From contig OY979731.1 of assembly GCA_963855995.1 (NCBI GenBank), forward strand, positions 5,674,942 through 5,738,941: a stretch of DNA of 64,000 bases. The letters are read 5' to 3'. Made by a program: the position numbers and the translations under genes. Position 1 is the first letter of the stretch. Every line of letters starts with the position of its first letter. Origin of the DNA: Muricea muricata. Lineage: Eukaryota; Cnidaria; Anthozoa; Malacalcyonacea; Plexauridae. Below the pieces are notes generated by a model. The model was not told the origin of the DNA. It made no database searches and was given only the letters and a program-made list of their open reading frames with translations. This document shows, piece after piece, positions 9,554 to 22,500 of this stretch.

Positions 9554-11188
9554 ATTAATACAATTAATTATATTTTTAGCAAACACTTTAGTACCAGCTT
9601 CATTAAGATGCAATTTAGATCCATTTAAAGCCTTGTCGTTGATATTGTAATGCGATAATAAACTAACCTTACTATTTTGTTGACAGTATTGTTTTAATGC
9701 TTCGTTGATTTCGCAAATCTTCAATTTGGCATTTTGTTTATCATCTCTCATTATCAATTCTGAAATTGTTATATAGGCATCAGGTTGATCCCGTGTTATT
9801 TCGTCGCATAAATGAGCGATACCAGCCGTAATTTCGGTTGCAGAGTTTGCGAGACAATTGTTGGTGCCAATATGCAGAATAATGTGATCCGGCTTTCTCT
9901 TTAAAGTAGGCTTGATGTAATCTTTCATATCGTCGATAGTTGCTCCGGGAAAGCAACCAACACTGACTCGCTGCTTCGTAGATCGTGAGATTTTATCCCG
10001 TCGTATTCCTTTGAGTAGGGAATCTCCAAGTACGGCTATATATTTACTTCTTTTTCCCTGTCGATGCCCATTTGGAATTTCCCTATTGTTACGTTTTTCA
10101 AATTCGGGTTTATTCATATCATTAGTTGGGCCACTTGTTTCATCATGATCATTGGATTGTTTGTCATTAGTCAGATCGACCAAGGGCGAAAATTGATTTG
10201 TCGTTGGTAAATTGTTCAATTGAGTAGAATTAGAGATATTATCTCGCTTGCATTTTTTTGAATTCCTGCCCTTTGTTTTGGATTTTAATTTATTGACCCG
10301 CCAGGGGCGTTCTTTGACCACGTCTTTATTGATTTGGCTTGGGGTCTCTTCATCCACTAATCTAATGATAGTCCGTAGGGATTTAATTTCCTCTTCGCTT
10401 TTCACAAGTCTTTGTTTGAGGCTTTTTATCTCGTTATCATTATATGCATTCTCAGGCGTGGTAACTTTAACACAAGATGGTTTATTGACACGATTTAGTT
10501 TATCAAATTTTATTTTGCTTGCTGAACGATAACTGTTTAGTTGATGGTAAAAACTTGAGATCGACTTCTCTGATTGACTCAGTTCAGGCACCATGTCATC
10601 ACTGTGCTGGATCGTTTGAGTGCTTACGCATTTCATAGTCGCAGTCGGAGACATAGGTGTAAGATTTTTACCCAGATCATTCCCATTTACCTCAAATCTC
10701 CCAACAAGTGCAGATAGCATAGCTAGTTCTAATTTCACTTCAGCCATTTCAATCGAAAGCTTATAACAATCATCACAACCTGGCTTGTCCTCTTCGATTA
10801 CCAATACACTCTGATCGTCAGTCAGCAGATTATTTGTGTTCGGCACCAAAGGCGAGGAGACCTTATGTCTAAAGTTTATTGCCTCATGAATTCGTTTCTT
10901 GATTGCATCTGCCGCTTTTCCATCGAATGAGATCGTTTTGCTTTTACTGTGCCAAGTTACTGATAAATGATCATCACCTTTATAGCACCATGTGCCACCG
11001 CTCGGCGATCGCCATGTCGCTTTATAAGCACTTATTGGATTAACTTGGGTTCCAACAAATGACTTTAGCTGAGAGAGATTCCCTTGCCATATTAACTTGT
11101 TTTTATTCACATCAAACATATCATAGAACGACTGATTTACAAAACTTTCAGACATATTTTTACGGAGCTTCGAGTCACGTTCGTTCAT
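9545..11188 (-). CDS. ORF1: RNA-binding/esterase-domain protein of the retrotransposon
   Basis: This 547-residue protein starts at a true ATG (11188-11186) with A at -3; an in-frame TAA lies just upstream in the satellite (11212-11210). Residues about 20-105 hold a compact Trp-rich region ([22 protein letters not shown]), which I do not recognise by name. Residues 140-165 and 249-275 are likely coiled coils. Residues 297-315 are strongly basic and could bind nucleic acid or act as a nuclear signal. Residues 382-545 form an SGNH/GDSL hydrolase: block I LGDS (S390), block II PGAT (G415), block III GTNN (441-444), block V SKLHLN. In block V the usual Asp of DxxH is Ser524, although His527 is present. 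Such esterase-bearing ORF1s are known from CR1-like elements. There is no CCHC zinc knuckle. It is expected in the ribonucleoprotein with the element RNA. Confidence 0.93.
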   Translation of the reverse strand: MNERDSKLRKNMSESFVNQSFYDMFDVNKNKLIWQGNLSQLKSFVGTQVNPISAYKATWRSPSGGTWCYKGDDHLSVTWHSKSKTISFDGKAADAIKKRIHEAINFRHKVSSPLVPNTNNLLTDDQSVLVIEEDKPGCDDCYKLSIEMAEVKLELAMLSALVGRFEVNGNDLGKNLTPMSPTATMKCVSTQTIQHSDDMVPELSQSEKSISSFYHQLNSYRSASKIKFDKLNRVNKPSCVKVTTPENAYNDNEIKSLKQRLVKSEEEIKSLRTIIRLVDEETPSQINKDVVKERPWRVNKLKSKTKGRNSKKCKRDNISNSTQLNNLPTTNQFSPLVDLTNDKQSNDHDETSGPTNDMNKPEFEKRNNREIPNGHRQGKRSKYIAVLGDSLLKGIRRDKISRSTKQRVSVGCFPGATIDDMKDYIKPTLKRKPDHIILHIGTNNCLANSATEITAGIAHLCDEITRDQPDAYITISELIMRDDKQNAKLKICEINEALKQYCQQNSKVSLLSHYNINDKALNGSKLHLNEAGTKVFAKNIINCINHF

Positions 11189-11196
11189 AGTACTCA
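11189..11196 (-). other. Residual 5' leader of the retrotransposon (8 bp)
   Basis: Only TGAGTACT separates the GTTT target duplication from the ORF1 ATG. A full-length element normally has a longer 5'UTR with an internal promoter, so this copy is probably truncated, by chance just outside ORF1. A family with a very short leader is possible but less likely. Confidence 0.6.
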
Positions 11197-11200
11197 GTTT
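11197..11200. repeat. Target-site duplication, right copy (GTTT)
   Basis: GTTT here is followed by CTTTTCAGTTTACAAGC, the normal continuation of the satellite monomer that stopped at 6280. Confidence 0.75.
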
Positions 11201-12348
11201 CTTTTCAGTTTACAAGCAAGTTATAGGTTTCTCATTTCAACATGTTGTTTCATTCATCTCGATGGTTTGAGCGCCGAAAACATGATTGCCGACTTGCTAA
11301 GTTCTGCAATTTCCATTTAGAAGGTCTCTTTTAGGTCCGTGATTGCAGTACATCATTGCGCTCAACTCGTTCACTTTTGCACTGAAAACATTATTTTAAG
11401 CTTTAAAACGTCGCCGTGATCGATTTAAGACGGAAATTTTTTGTTGGTGATTTGAGCATGTTTTTACGCTCAAATCGCTTTTAGCACGCTTAAAACGCGA
11501 TTTTGATGGTTCTAAGGTCGTTTCTTTTGAGTTTACAAGCAAGTTATAGGTTTCACATTTCAACATGTTGTTTCGGTCATCTCGATGGTTTGACCGCCGT
11601 AAACATGATTCTGGACTTGCTAAGTTCTGCAATATCCATTTAGAAGGTCTCTTTTAGATCCGTGATTGCAGTACATCATTGCGCTCAACTCGTTCACTTT
11701 AGCACTGAAAACCGCATTTTAAGCTGTAAAACGTCGCCGTGATCGATTTAAGACGGCAATTTTTAGTTAGTCATTTGAGCATGTTTTCACGCTCAAATCG
11801 CTTCTAGAAGGCTTAAAACGCGATTTTGATGGTTCTAAGGTCGTTTCTTTTCAGTTTACAAGCAAGTTATAGGTTTCACATTTCAACATGTTGTTTCGGT
11901 CATCTCGATGGTTTAAGCGCCGAAAACATGATTCCCGACTTGCTAAGTTCTGCAATATCAAATTAGAAGGTCTTTTTTAAGATCCGTCATTGCAGTACAT
12001 CATTGCGCTCAACTCGTTCACTTTAGCACTGAAAACAGCATTTTAAGCTGTAAAACGTCGATGTGATCGATTTAAGACGGCAATTTTTAGTTAGTTATTT
12101 GAACATGTTTTTACGCTCAAATCGCTTTTAGAAGGCTTAAAACGCGATTTTGATGGTTCTAAGATCGTTTCTTTTCAGTTTACAATCAAGTTATAGGTTT
12201 CTCATTCAACATGTTGTTTCGCTCATCTCGATGGTTTGAGCGCCGAAAACATGATTTCCGACTTGCTAAGTTGTGCAAATTCCATTTAGAATGTCTCTTT
12301 TAGGTCCGTGATTGCAGTACATCATTGCGCTCAACTCGTTCACTTTAG

Positions 12349-13191
12349 CACTGAAAACAGCATTTTAAGCTGTAAAATGTCGCGGGTGATCGATTTAAGA
12401 CGGCAATTTTTAGTTAGTGATTTGAGCATGTTTTCACGCTCAAATCGCTTCTAGAAGGCTTAAAACGCGATTTTGATGCTTCTAAGATCCTTTCTTTTCA
12501 GTTTACAAGCAAGTTATAGGTTTCTCATTTCAACATGTTGTTTCATTCATCTCGATGGTTTGAGCGCCGAAAACATGATTCCCGACTTGCTAAGTTCTGC
12601 AAATTCCATTTAGAAGGTCTCGTTTAGGTCCGTGATTGCAGTATATCATTGCGCTCAACTCGTTCACTCTAGCACTAAAAACACCATTTTAAGCTCTAAA
12701 ACGTCGCCATGGTCGTTTTAAGACGGCAAATTTAAGTTGGTGATTTGAGCATGTTTTTACGCTCAAATCGCTTCTAGAACGCTTAAAACGCGACTTTCAT
12801 GGTTCTAACTTCGTTTCTTTTCAGTTTACAAGCAAGTTATAGGTTTCTCATTTTAACATGTTGTTTCGCTCATCTCGATGGTATGAGCGCCGTAAACATG
12901 ATTCCCGACTTGCTAAGTTCTGCAATTTCCATTTAGAAGGTCTCTTTTAGGTCCGTGATTGCAGTACATAATGCGCTCAACTCGTTCACTTTAGCACTGA
13001 AAACACCATTTTAAGCTCTAAAACGTCGCCGTGGTCGATCTAAAACGGCAATTTTTATTTGGTGATTTGAGCATGTTTTTACGCTCAAATGGCTTCTAGA
13101 ACGCTTAAAACGCGATTTTTATGGTGCTAAGATCCTTTCTTTTGAGTTTATAAGCAAGTTATAGGTTTCTTATTTCAACATGTTATTTCGC
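12349..13191 (+). repeat. Second copy of the block at 1-843
   Basis: This follows the left-edge block at offset 12348 with few differences. After 13191 it switches to a different monomer class, giving a hybrid monomer. Confidence 0.75.
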
Positions 13192-13377
13192 TCATCTCGA
13201 TGGTTTGAGCGCCGAAAACATGATTCCCGACTTTCTAAGTTCTGCAAATTCCATTTAGAAGGTCTCTTTTAGGTCCGTGATTACAGTGCATGAATGTGCT
13301 CAACTCGTTCACTCTAGCACTAAAAAGACCATTTAAAGCTCTAAAACTTCGCCGTGGTCGATTTAAGACGGCAATTT

Positions 13378-14155
13378 TTAGTTGGTGGTTTGAGCATGTT
13401 TTCACGCTCAAATCGCTTCTAGAACGCTTAAAACGCGATTTTGAAGGTTCTAAGGTCGTTTCTTTTGAGTTTACAAGCAAGTTATAGGTTTCACATTTCA
13501 ACATGTTGTTTCGGTCATCTCGTTGGCTTGAGCGCCAAAAACATGATTCCCGACTTGCTAAGTTCTGCAATATCAAATTTGAATGTCTCTTTTAGATCCG
13601 TGATTGCAGTACATCATTGCGCTCAACTCGTTCACTTTAGCACTGAAAACAGCATTTTAAGCTGTAAAACGTCGCCGTGATCGATTTAAGACGGCAATTT
13701 TTAGTTAGTGATTTGAGCATGTTTTCACGCTCAAATCGCTTCTAGAACGCTTAAAACGCGATTTTGATGGTTTTAAGATCGTTTCTTTTCAGTTTACAAG
13801 CAAGTTATAGGTTTCTCATTTCAACATGTTGTTTCATTCATCTCGATGGTTTGAGCGCCGAAAACATGATTCCCGACTTGCTAAGTTCTGCAATTTCCAT
13901 TTAGAAGGTCTCTTTTAGGTCCCTGATTGCAGTACATCATAATGCTCAACTCGTTCGTTCTAGCACTAAAAACACCATTTTAAGCTCTAAAACGTCGCCG
14001 TGGTCGATTTAAGACGGCAGATTTTAGTTGGTGATTTGAGCATGTTTTTACGCTCAAATCGCTTTTAGAACGCTTAAAACACGCGGTTTTGATGGTTCTA
14101 AGGTCGTTTCTTTTGAGTTTACAAGCAAGTTATAGGTTTCTCATTTCAACATGTT
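13378..14155 (+). repeat. Second copy of the block at 4580-5357
   Basis: It carries the same GTTGGTGGTTTGAGC, CTCGTTGGCTTGAG and AACACGCGGTTTTG variants as the left block. The copies part at CAACATGTT (ATTTCGCTC versus GTTTCATTC). Confidence 0.75.
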
Positions 14156-14664
14156 GTTTCATTCATCTCGATGGTTTGAGCGCCGAAAACATGATTGCCG
14201 ACTTGCTAAGTTCTGCAATTTCCATTTAGAAGGTCTCTTTTAGGTCCGTGATTGCAGTACATCATTGCGCTCAACTCGTTCGCTTTAGCACTGAAAACAT
14301 TATTTTAAGCTTTAAAACGTCGCCGTGATCGATTTAAGACGGCAATTTTTGGTGGTGATTTGAGTATGTTTTCACGCTCAAATCGCTTCCAGAACGCTTA
14401 AAACGCGACTTTGATGGTTCTAAGATCGTTTCTTTTCAGTTTACAAGCAAGTTATGGGTTTCTCATTTCAACATGTTATTTCGCTCATTTCGATGGTTTG
14501 AGCGCCGTAAACATGATTGCCGACTTGCTAAGTTCTTCAATTTCCATTTAGAAGGTCTCTTTTAGTGCCGTGATTGCAGTACATCATTGCGCTCAACTCG
14601 TTCACTTTAGCACTGAAAACAGCATTTTAAGCTGTAAAACGTCGCCGTGATCGATTTAAGACGG

Positions 14665-15751
14665 CAATTTTTAGTTAGTGATTTGCGCATGTTTTCACGC
14701 TAAAATCGCTTCTAGAACGCTTAAAACGCGATTTTGATGGTTCTAAGATTTTTTCTTTTCAGTTTACAAGCAAATTATAGGTTTCTCATTTCAACATGTT
14801 GTTTCGCTCTTCTCGATGGTTTGAGCGCAGAAAACATGATTCCCGACTTGCTAAGTTCTGCAATATCCATTTAGAAGGCCTCTTTCAGATCCGTGATTGC
14901 AGTACATCATTGCGCTCAACTCGTTCACTTTAGCACTGAAAACACCATTTTAAGCTGTAAAACGTCGCCGTTATCGATTTAAGACGGCAATTTATAGTTA
15001 GTTATTTGAACATGTTTTTACGCTCAAATCGCTTTTAGAAGGCTTAAAACGCGATTTTGATGGTTCTAAGATCGTTTCTTTTCAGTTTACAATCAAGTTA
15101 TAGGTTTCTCATTTCAACATGTTGTTTCATTCATCTCGATGGTTTGAGCGCCGAAAACATGATTGCCGACTTGCTAAGTTCTGCAATTTCCATTTAGAAG
15201 GTCTCTTTTAGGTCCGTGATTGCAGTACATCATTGCGCTCAACTCGTTCGCTTTAGCACTGAAAACATTATTTTAAGCTTTAAAACGTCGCCGTGATCGA
15301 TTTAAGACGGCAATTTTTAGTTAGTGATTTGCGCATGTTTTCACGCTAAAATCGCTTCTAGAACGCTTAAAACGCGATTTTGATGGTTCTAAGATTTTTT
15401 CTTTTCAGTTTACAAGCAAATTATAGGTTTCTCATTTCAACATGTTGTTTCGCTCTTCTCGATGGTTTGAGCGCAGAAAACATGATTCCCGACTTGCTAA
15501 GTTCTGCAATATCCATTTAGAAGGCCTCTTTCAGATCCGTGATTGCAGTACATCATTGCGCTCAACTCGTTCACTTTAGCACTGAAAACACCATTTTAAG
15601 CTGTAAAACGTCGCCGTTATCGATTTAAGACGGCAATTTATAGTTAGTTATTTGAACATGTTTTTACGCTCAAATCGCTTTTAGAAGGCTTAAAACGCGA
15701 TTTTGATGGTTCTAAGATCGTTTCTTTTCAGTTTACAATCAAGTTATAGGT
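14665..15751 (+). repeat. Local 2-monomer tandem duplication (period 646)
   Basis: About 14665-15105 matches 15311-15751 at offset 646. Shared variants are GATTTGCGC (14680 and 15326), AAGATTTTTTCTTTT, CTCTTCTCG, AAGGCCTCTTTCAG, CGTTATCGA and TTGAACATG. Confidence 0.75.
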
Positions 15752-18700
15752 TTCTCATTCAACATGTTGTTTCGCTCATCTCGATGGTTTGAGCGCCGAA
15801 AACATGATTTCCGACTTGCTAAGTTGTGCAAATTCCATTTCGAATGTCTCTTTTAGGTCCGTGATTGCAGTACATCATTGCGCTCAACTCGTTCACTTTA
15901 GCACTGAAAACATTATTTAAGCTTTAAAACGTCGCCGTGATCGACTTAAAACGGCAATTTTTAGGTGGTGATTTGAGTATGTTTTTACTCTCAAATCGCT
16001 TCCAGAACGCTTAAAACGCGATTTTGATGGTTCTAAGATCGTTTCTTTTCAGTTTACAAGCAAGTTATGGGTCTCTCATTTCAACATGTTATTTCGCTCA
16101 ATTCGATGGTTTGAGCGCCGTAAACATGATTGCCGACTTGCTAAGTTCTGCAATTTCCATTTAGAAGGTCTCTTTTAGTTCCGTGGTTGCAGTACATCAT
16201 TGCGCTCAACTCGTTCACTTTAGCACTGAAAAAAGCATTTTAAGCGGTAAAACGTCGCCGTGATCGATTTAAGACGGCAATTTTTAGTTAGTGATTTGAG
16301 CATGTTTTCACGCTCAAATCACTTCTAGAACGCTTAAAACGCGATTTTGATGGTTCTAAGATCGTTTCTTTTCAGTTTACAAGCAAGTTATAGGTTTCTC
16401 ATTTCAACATGTTATTTCGCTCATCTCGATGGTTTGGGCGCCGAAAACATGATTCTTGACTTGCTAAGTTCTGCAAATTCCATTTAGAAGGTCTCTTTTT
16501 GGTCCGTGATGGCAGTACATCATTGCGCTCAACTCGTTCACTTTAGCACTGAAAACAGCATTTTAAGCTTTAAAACGTCGCCGTGATCGATTTAAGACGG
16601 CAACTTTTAGGTGGTAATTTGAGTATGTTTTCACGCTAAAATCTCTTCCAGAACGCTTAACACGGGATTTTGATGGTTCTAAGATCGTTTCTTTTCAGTT
16701 TACAATCAAGTTATGGGTCTCTCATTTCAACATGTTATTTCGCTCAATTCGATGGTTTGAGCGCCGTAAACATGATTGCCGACTTGCTAAGTTCTGCAAA
16801 TTCCATTTAGAAAGTCTTTTTTAGGTCCGTGATTACAGTACATGATTGTGCTCAACTCATTCACTCTAGCACTAAAAACACCATTTTAAGCTCTAAAACG
16901 TCGCCGTGGTCGATTTAAAACGGCAATTTTTAGTTGGTGATTTGAGCATGTTTTCACGCTCAAATTACTTCTAGAATGCTTAAAACGCGATTTTGATGGT
17001 TCTAAGGTCGTTTCTTTTCAGTGTATAAGCAAGTTATAGGTTTCACATTTCAACATGTTGTTTCGGTCATCTCGATGGTTTGAGCGCCAAAAACATGATT
17101 CCCGACTTCCTAAGTTCTGCAATATCAAATTAAAAGGTCTTTTTTTAGAACCGTCATTGCAGTACATCATTGCGCTCAACTCGTTCAATTTAGCACTGAA
17201 AACAGCATTTCAAGCTGTAAAACGTCGATGTGATCGATTTAAGACGGCAATTTTTAGTTAGTGATTTTAACATGTTTTCACGCTCAAATTGCTTCTAGAA
17301 CGCTTAAAACGCGATTTTGATGGTTCTAAGATCGTTTCTTTTCAGTTTAACAGCAAGTTATAGGTTTCTCATTTCAACATGTTTTTTCATTCATCTCGAT
17401 GGTTTGAGCGCCGAAATCATGATTCCCGACTTGGTATGTTCTGCAAATTCCATTTAGAAGGTCTCTTTTAGGTCCGTGATTGCAGTACATCATTGCGCTC
17501 AACTCGTTCACTATAGGACTAAAAACACCATTTTAAGCTCTAAAACGTCGCCGTGGTCGATTTAAGACGGCAATTTTAAGTTGGTGATTTGAGCATGTTT
17601 TCACGCTCAAATTCCTTCTAGAACGCTTAAAACGCGATTTTGATGGTTCTAAGGTCGTTTCTTTTCAGTTTACAAGCAAGTTATAGGTTTCACATTTCAA
17701 CATGTTGTTTCGGTCATCTCGATGGTTTGAGCGCCGAAAACTTGATTCCCGACTTGCTAAGTTCTGCAATATCAAATTAGAAAGTCTTTTTTAAGATCCG
17801 TCATTGCAGTACATCATTGCGCTCAACTCGTTCACTTTAGCACTGAAAACCGCATTTTAAGCTGTAAAACGTCGCCGTGATCGATTTAAGACGGATATTT
17901 TTAGTTAGTGATTTGAGCATGTTTTCACGCTCAAATCGCTTCTAGAAGGCTTAAAACGCGATTTTGATGGTTCTAAGATCGTTTCTTTTCAGTTTACAAA
18001 AAAGTTATAGGTTTCTCATTTCAACATGTTATTTCGCTCATCTCGATGGTTTTAGCGCCGAAAACATGATTCCCGACTTGCTAAGTTCTGCAAATTCCAT
18101 TTAGAAGGTCTCTTTTAGGTCCGTGATTGCAGTACATCATTGCGCTAAACTCGTTCACTTTAGCACTGAAAACATTATTTTAAGCTTTAAAACGTCGCCG
18201 TGATCGATTTAAGACGGCAATTTTTAGGTGGTGATTTGAGTATGTTTTTACTCTCAAATCGCTTTTAGAACGCTTAAAACGCGATTTTGATGCTTCTAAG
18301 ATCGTTTCTTTTCAGTTTACAAGCAAGTTATAGGTTTCTCATTTCAACATGTTGTTTCATTCATCTCGATGGTTTGAGCGCCGAAAACATGATTGCCGAC
18401 TTGCTAAGTTCTGCAAATTCCATTTAGAATGTCTCTTTTAGGTCCGTGATTGCAGTACATCATTGCGCTCAACTCGTTCACTTTAGCACTGAAAACATTA
18501 TTTAAGCTTTAAAACGTCGCCGTGATCGATTTAAGACGGCAATTTTTAGGTGGTGATTTGAGTATGTTTTTACTCTCAAATCGCTTCCAGAACGCTTAAA
18601 ACGCGATTTTGATGGTTCTAAGATCGTTTCTTTTCAGTTTACAAGCAAGTTATGGGTCTCTCATTTCAACATGTTATTTCGCTCAATTCGATGGTTTGAG

Positions 18701-19527
18701 CGCCGTAAACATGATTGCCGACTTGCTAAGTTCTGCAATTTCCATTTAGAAGGTCTCTTTTAGATCCGTGGTTGCAGTACATCATTGCGCTCAACTCGTT
18801 CACTTTAGCACTGAAAAAAGCATTTTAAGCTGTAAAACGTCGCCGTGATCGATTTAAGACGGCAATTTTTAGTTAGTGATTTGAGCATGTTTTCACGCTC
18901 AAATCGCTTCTAGAACGCTTAAAACGCGATTTTGATGGTTTTAAGATCGTTTCTTTTCAGTTTACAAGCAAGTTATAGGTTTCTCATTTCAACATGTTAT
19001 TTCGCCCATCCCGATGGTTTGAGCGCCGAAAACATGATTCCCGACTTTCTAAGTTCTGCAAATTCCATTTAGAAGGTCTCTTTTAGGTCCGTGATTGCAG
19101 TACATCATTGCGCTCAACTCGTTCACTCTAGCACTAAAAACACCATTTTAAGCTCTAAAATGTCGCCATGGTCGTTTTAAGACGGCAATTTTAAGTTGGT
19201 GATTTGAGCATGTTTTTACGCTCAAATCGCTTCTAGAACGCTTAAAACGCGACTTTTATGGTTCTAACTTCGTTTCTTTTCAGTTTACAAGCAAGTTATA
19301 GGTTTCTCATTTTAACATGTTGTTTCGCCCATCTCGATGGTATGAGCGCCGAAAACGTGATTCCCGACTTGCTAAGTTCTGCAATTTCCATTTAGAAGGT
19401 CTCTTTTAGGTCCGTGATTGCAGTAGATAATGCGCTCAACTCGTTCACTTTAGCACTGAAAACACCATTTTAAGCTCTAAAACGTCGCCGTGGTCGATCT
19501 AAAACGGCAATTTTTATTTGGTGATTT

Positions 19528-22500
19528 GAGCATGTTTTCACGCTTAAATCGCTTCTAGAAGGCTTAAAACGCGATTTCGATGGTTCTAAGATCGTTTCTT
19601 TTCAGTTTACAATCAAGTTATAGGTTTCTCATTCAACATGTTGTTTCGCTCATCTCGATGGTTTGAGCGCCGAAAACATGATTTTTAACTTGCTAAGTTG
19701 TGCAAATTCCATTTAGAATGTCTCTTTTAGGTCCGTGATTGCAGTACATCATTGCGCTCAACTCGTTCACTTTAGCACTGAAAACATTATTTTAAGCTTT
19801 AAAACGTCGCCGTGATCGATTTAAGACGGCAATTTTTAGGTGGTTATTTGAGTATGTTTTTACTCTCAAATCGCTTCCAGAACGCTTAAAACGCGATTTT
19901 GATGGTTCTAAGATCGTTTCTTTTCAGTTTACAAGCAAGTTATGGGTTTCTCATTTCAACATGTTTTTTCGCTCAATTCGATGGTTTGAGCGCCGTAAAC
20001 ATGATTGCCGACTTGCTAAGTTCTGCAATTTCCAGTTAGAAGGTCTCTTTTAGATTCGTGATTGCAGTACATCATTGCGCTCAACTCGTTCACTTTAGCA
20101 CTGAAAACAGCATTTTAAGCTGTAAAACGTCGCCGTGATCGATTTAAGACGGCAATTTTTAGTTGGTGATTTGAGCATGTTTTCACGTTCAAATCACTTC
20201 TAGAACGCTTAAAACGCGATTTTGATGGTTCTTAGATCGTTTCTTTTCAGTTTACAAGCAAGTTATAGGTTTCTCATTTCAACATGTTATTTCGCTCATC
20301 TCGATGGTTTGAGCGCCGAAAACATGATTCTTGACTTGCTAAGTTCTGCAAATTCCATTTAGAAGGTCTCTTTTAGGTCCGTGATTGCAGTACGTCATTG
20401 CGCTAAACTCGTTCAATTTAGCACTGAAAAAATTATTTTAAGCTTTAAAACGTCGCCGTGATCGATTTAAAACGGCAATTTTTAGGTGGTGATTTGAGTA
20501 TGTTTTTACTCTGAAATCGCTTCCAGAACGCTTAAAACGTGATTTTGATGGTTCTAAGATCGTTTCTTTTATGTTTACAAGCCAGTTATGGGTTTCTCGT
20601 CTCAACATGTTATTTCGCTCAATTCGATGGTTTGAGCGCCGTAAACATGATTGCCGACTTGCTAAGTTCTGCAATTTCCATTTAGAATGTCTCTTTTAGA
20701 TCCGTGATTGCAGTACATCATTGCGCTCAACTCGTTCACTTTAGCACTGAAAACAGCATTTTAAGCTGTAAAACGTCGCCGTGATCGATTTAAGACGGCA
20801 ATTTTTAGTTAGTGATTTGAGCATGTTTTCACTTTAAAATCGCTTCTAGAACGCTTAAAACGCGATTTTGATGATTCTAAGATCGTTTCTTTTCAGTTTA
20901 CAAGCAAGTTATAGGTTTCTCATTTCAACATGTTGTTTCGCTCATCTCGATGGTTTGAGCGCAGAAAACATGCTTCCCGACTTGCTAAGTTCTGCAATTT
21001 CTATTTAGAAGGTCTCTTTTAGGTCCCTTATTGCAGTACATGATTGTGCTCAACTCGTTCACTCTAGCACTAAAAAAACCATTTTAAGCTCTAAAACGTC
21101 GCCGTGGTCGATTTAAGACGGATATTTTTAGTTGGTGATTTGAGCATGTTTACACGCTAGAATCGCTTCTAGCACGCTTAAAACGCGATTTTGGTGGTTC
21201 TAAGGTCGTTTCTTTTGAGTTTACAAGCAAGTTATAGGTTTCACATTTCAACATGTTGTTTCGGTCATCTCGATGGCTTGAGCGCCGAAAACATGATTCC
21301 GCACTTGCTAAGTTCTGCAATATCAAATTAGAAGGTCTCTTTTAGATCCGTGATTGCAGTACATCATTGCGCTCAACTCGTTCACTTTAGCACTGAAAAC
21401 ATTATTTTAAGCTTTGAAACGTCGCCGTGATCGATTTAAGACGGAAATTTTTAGGTGGTGATTTGAGTATGTTTTCACGCTCAAATCGCTTCCAGAACGC
21501 TTAAAACGCGATTTTGATGGTTCTAAGATCGTTTCTTTTCAGTTTACAAGCAAGTTATGGGTTTCTCATTTCAACATGTTATTTCGCTCAATTCGATGGT
21601 TTGAGCGCCGTAAACATGATTGCCGACTTGCTAAGTTCTTCAATTTCCATTTAGAACGTCTCTTTTAGATCTGTGATTGCAGTACATCATTGCGCTCAAC
21701 TCGTTCGTTCTAGCACTAAAAACACCATTTTAAGCTTTAAAACGTCGCCGTGGTCGATTTAAGATAGCAATTTTTAGTTGGTGATTTGAGCACGTTTTTA
21801 CGCTCAAATCGCTTTTAGAACGCTTAAAACGAGATTTTGATGGTTCTAAGGTCGTTTCTTTTGAGTTTACAAGCAAGTTATAGGTTTCACATTTCAACAT
21901 GTTGTTTCGGTCATCTCGATGGTTTGAGCGCCAAAAACATGATTCCCGACTTGCTAAGTTCTGCAATATCCATTTAGAAGGTCTCTTTTAGTCCGTGATT
22001 GCAGTACATCATTGCGCTCAAATCGTTCACTTTAGCACTGAAAACCGCATTTTAAGCTGTGAAACGTCGCCGTGATCGATTTAAGACGGCAATTTTTAGT
22101 TAGTGATTTGAGCATGTTTTCACGCTCAAATCGCTTCTAGAAGGCTTGAAATGCGATTTTGATGGTTCTAAGATCGTTTCTTTTAAGTTTACAAGCAAGT
22201 TATAGGTTTCTCATTTCAACATGTTGTTTCGGTCATCTCGATGGTTTGAGCGCCTAAAACATGATTCCCGACTTGCTAAGTTGTGCAAATTCCATTTAGA
22301 ATGTCTCTTTTAGGTCCGTGATTACAGTACATGATTGTGCTCAACTCGTTCACTCTAGCACTAAAAACACCATTTTAACCCCTAAAACGTCGCCGTGGTC
22401 GATTTAAGACGGCAATTTTTAGTTGGTGATTTGAGCATGTTTTCACGCTCAAATCGCTTCTAGAACGCTTAAAACGCGATTTTGATGGTTCTAAGGTCGT

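Larger units (their letters stand above)
6281..11196 (-). mobile_element. Non-LTR retrotransposon, CR1/L2-like, two intact ORFs
   Basis: This 4916-bp element lies antisense to the numbering. Read 5' to 3' it has 8 bp of leader, ORF1 (547 aa, SGNH esterase domain), ORF2 (APE endonuclease plus reverse transcriptase), a 3'UTR of about 250 bp and a TAA-rich tail. No LTRs, RNase H or integrase are present. The esterase ORF1 places it among CR1/L2-like lineages; I cannot name the family. Both long frames are free of stops, so insertion was recent. Comparing the filled site with the empty paralogue at 25489-26945 gives a net insertion of 4920 bp, including one 4-bp GTTT. Almost no 5'UTR remains, so the copy is probably 5'-truncated just outside ORF1 and may lack its promoter. 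No other mobile element is visible in the window. Confidence 0.95.

Noticed and set aside
6281..11196. Retrovirus, LTR element or DNA transposon
   Set aside because: No LTRs, terminal inverted repeats, integrase, protease or RNase H; endonuclease and reverse transcriptase are of the non-LTR type.
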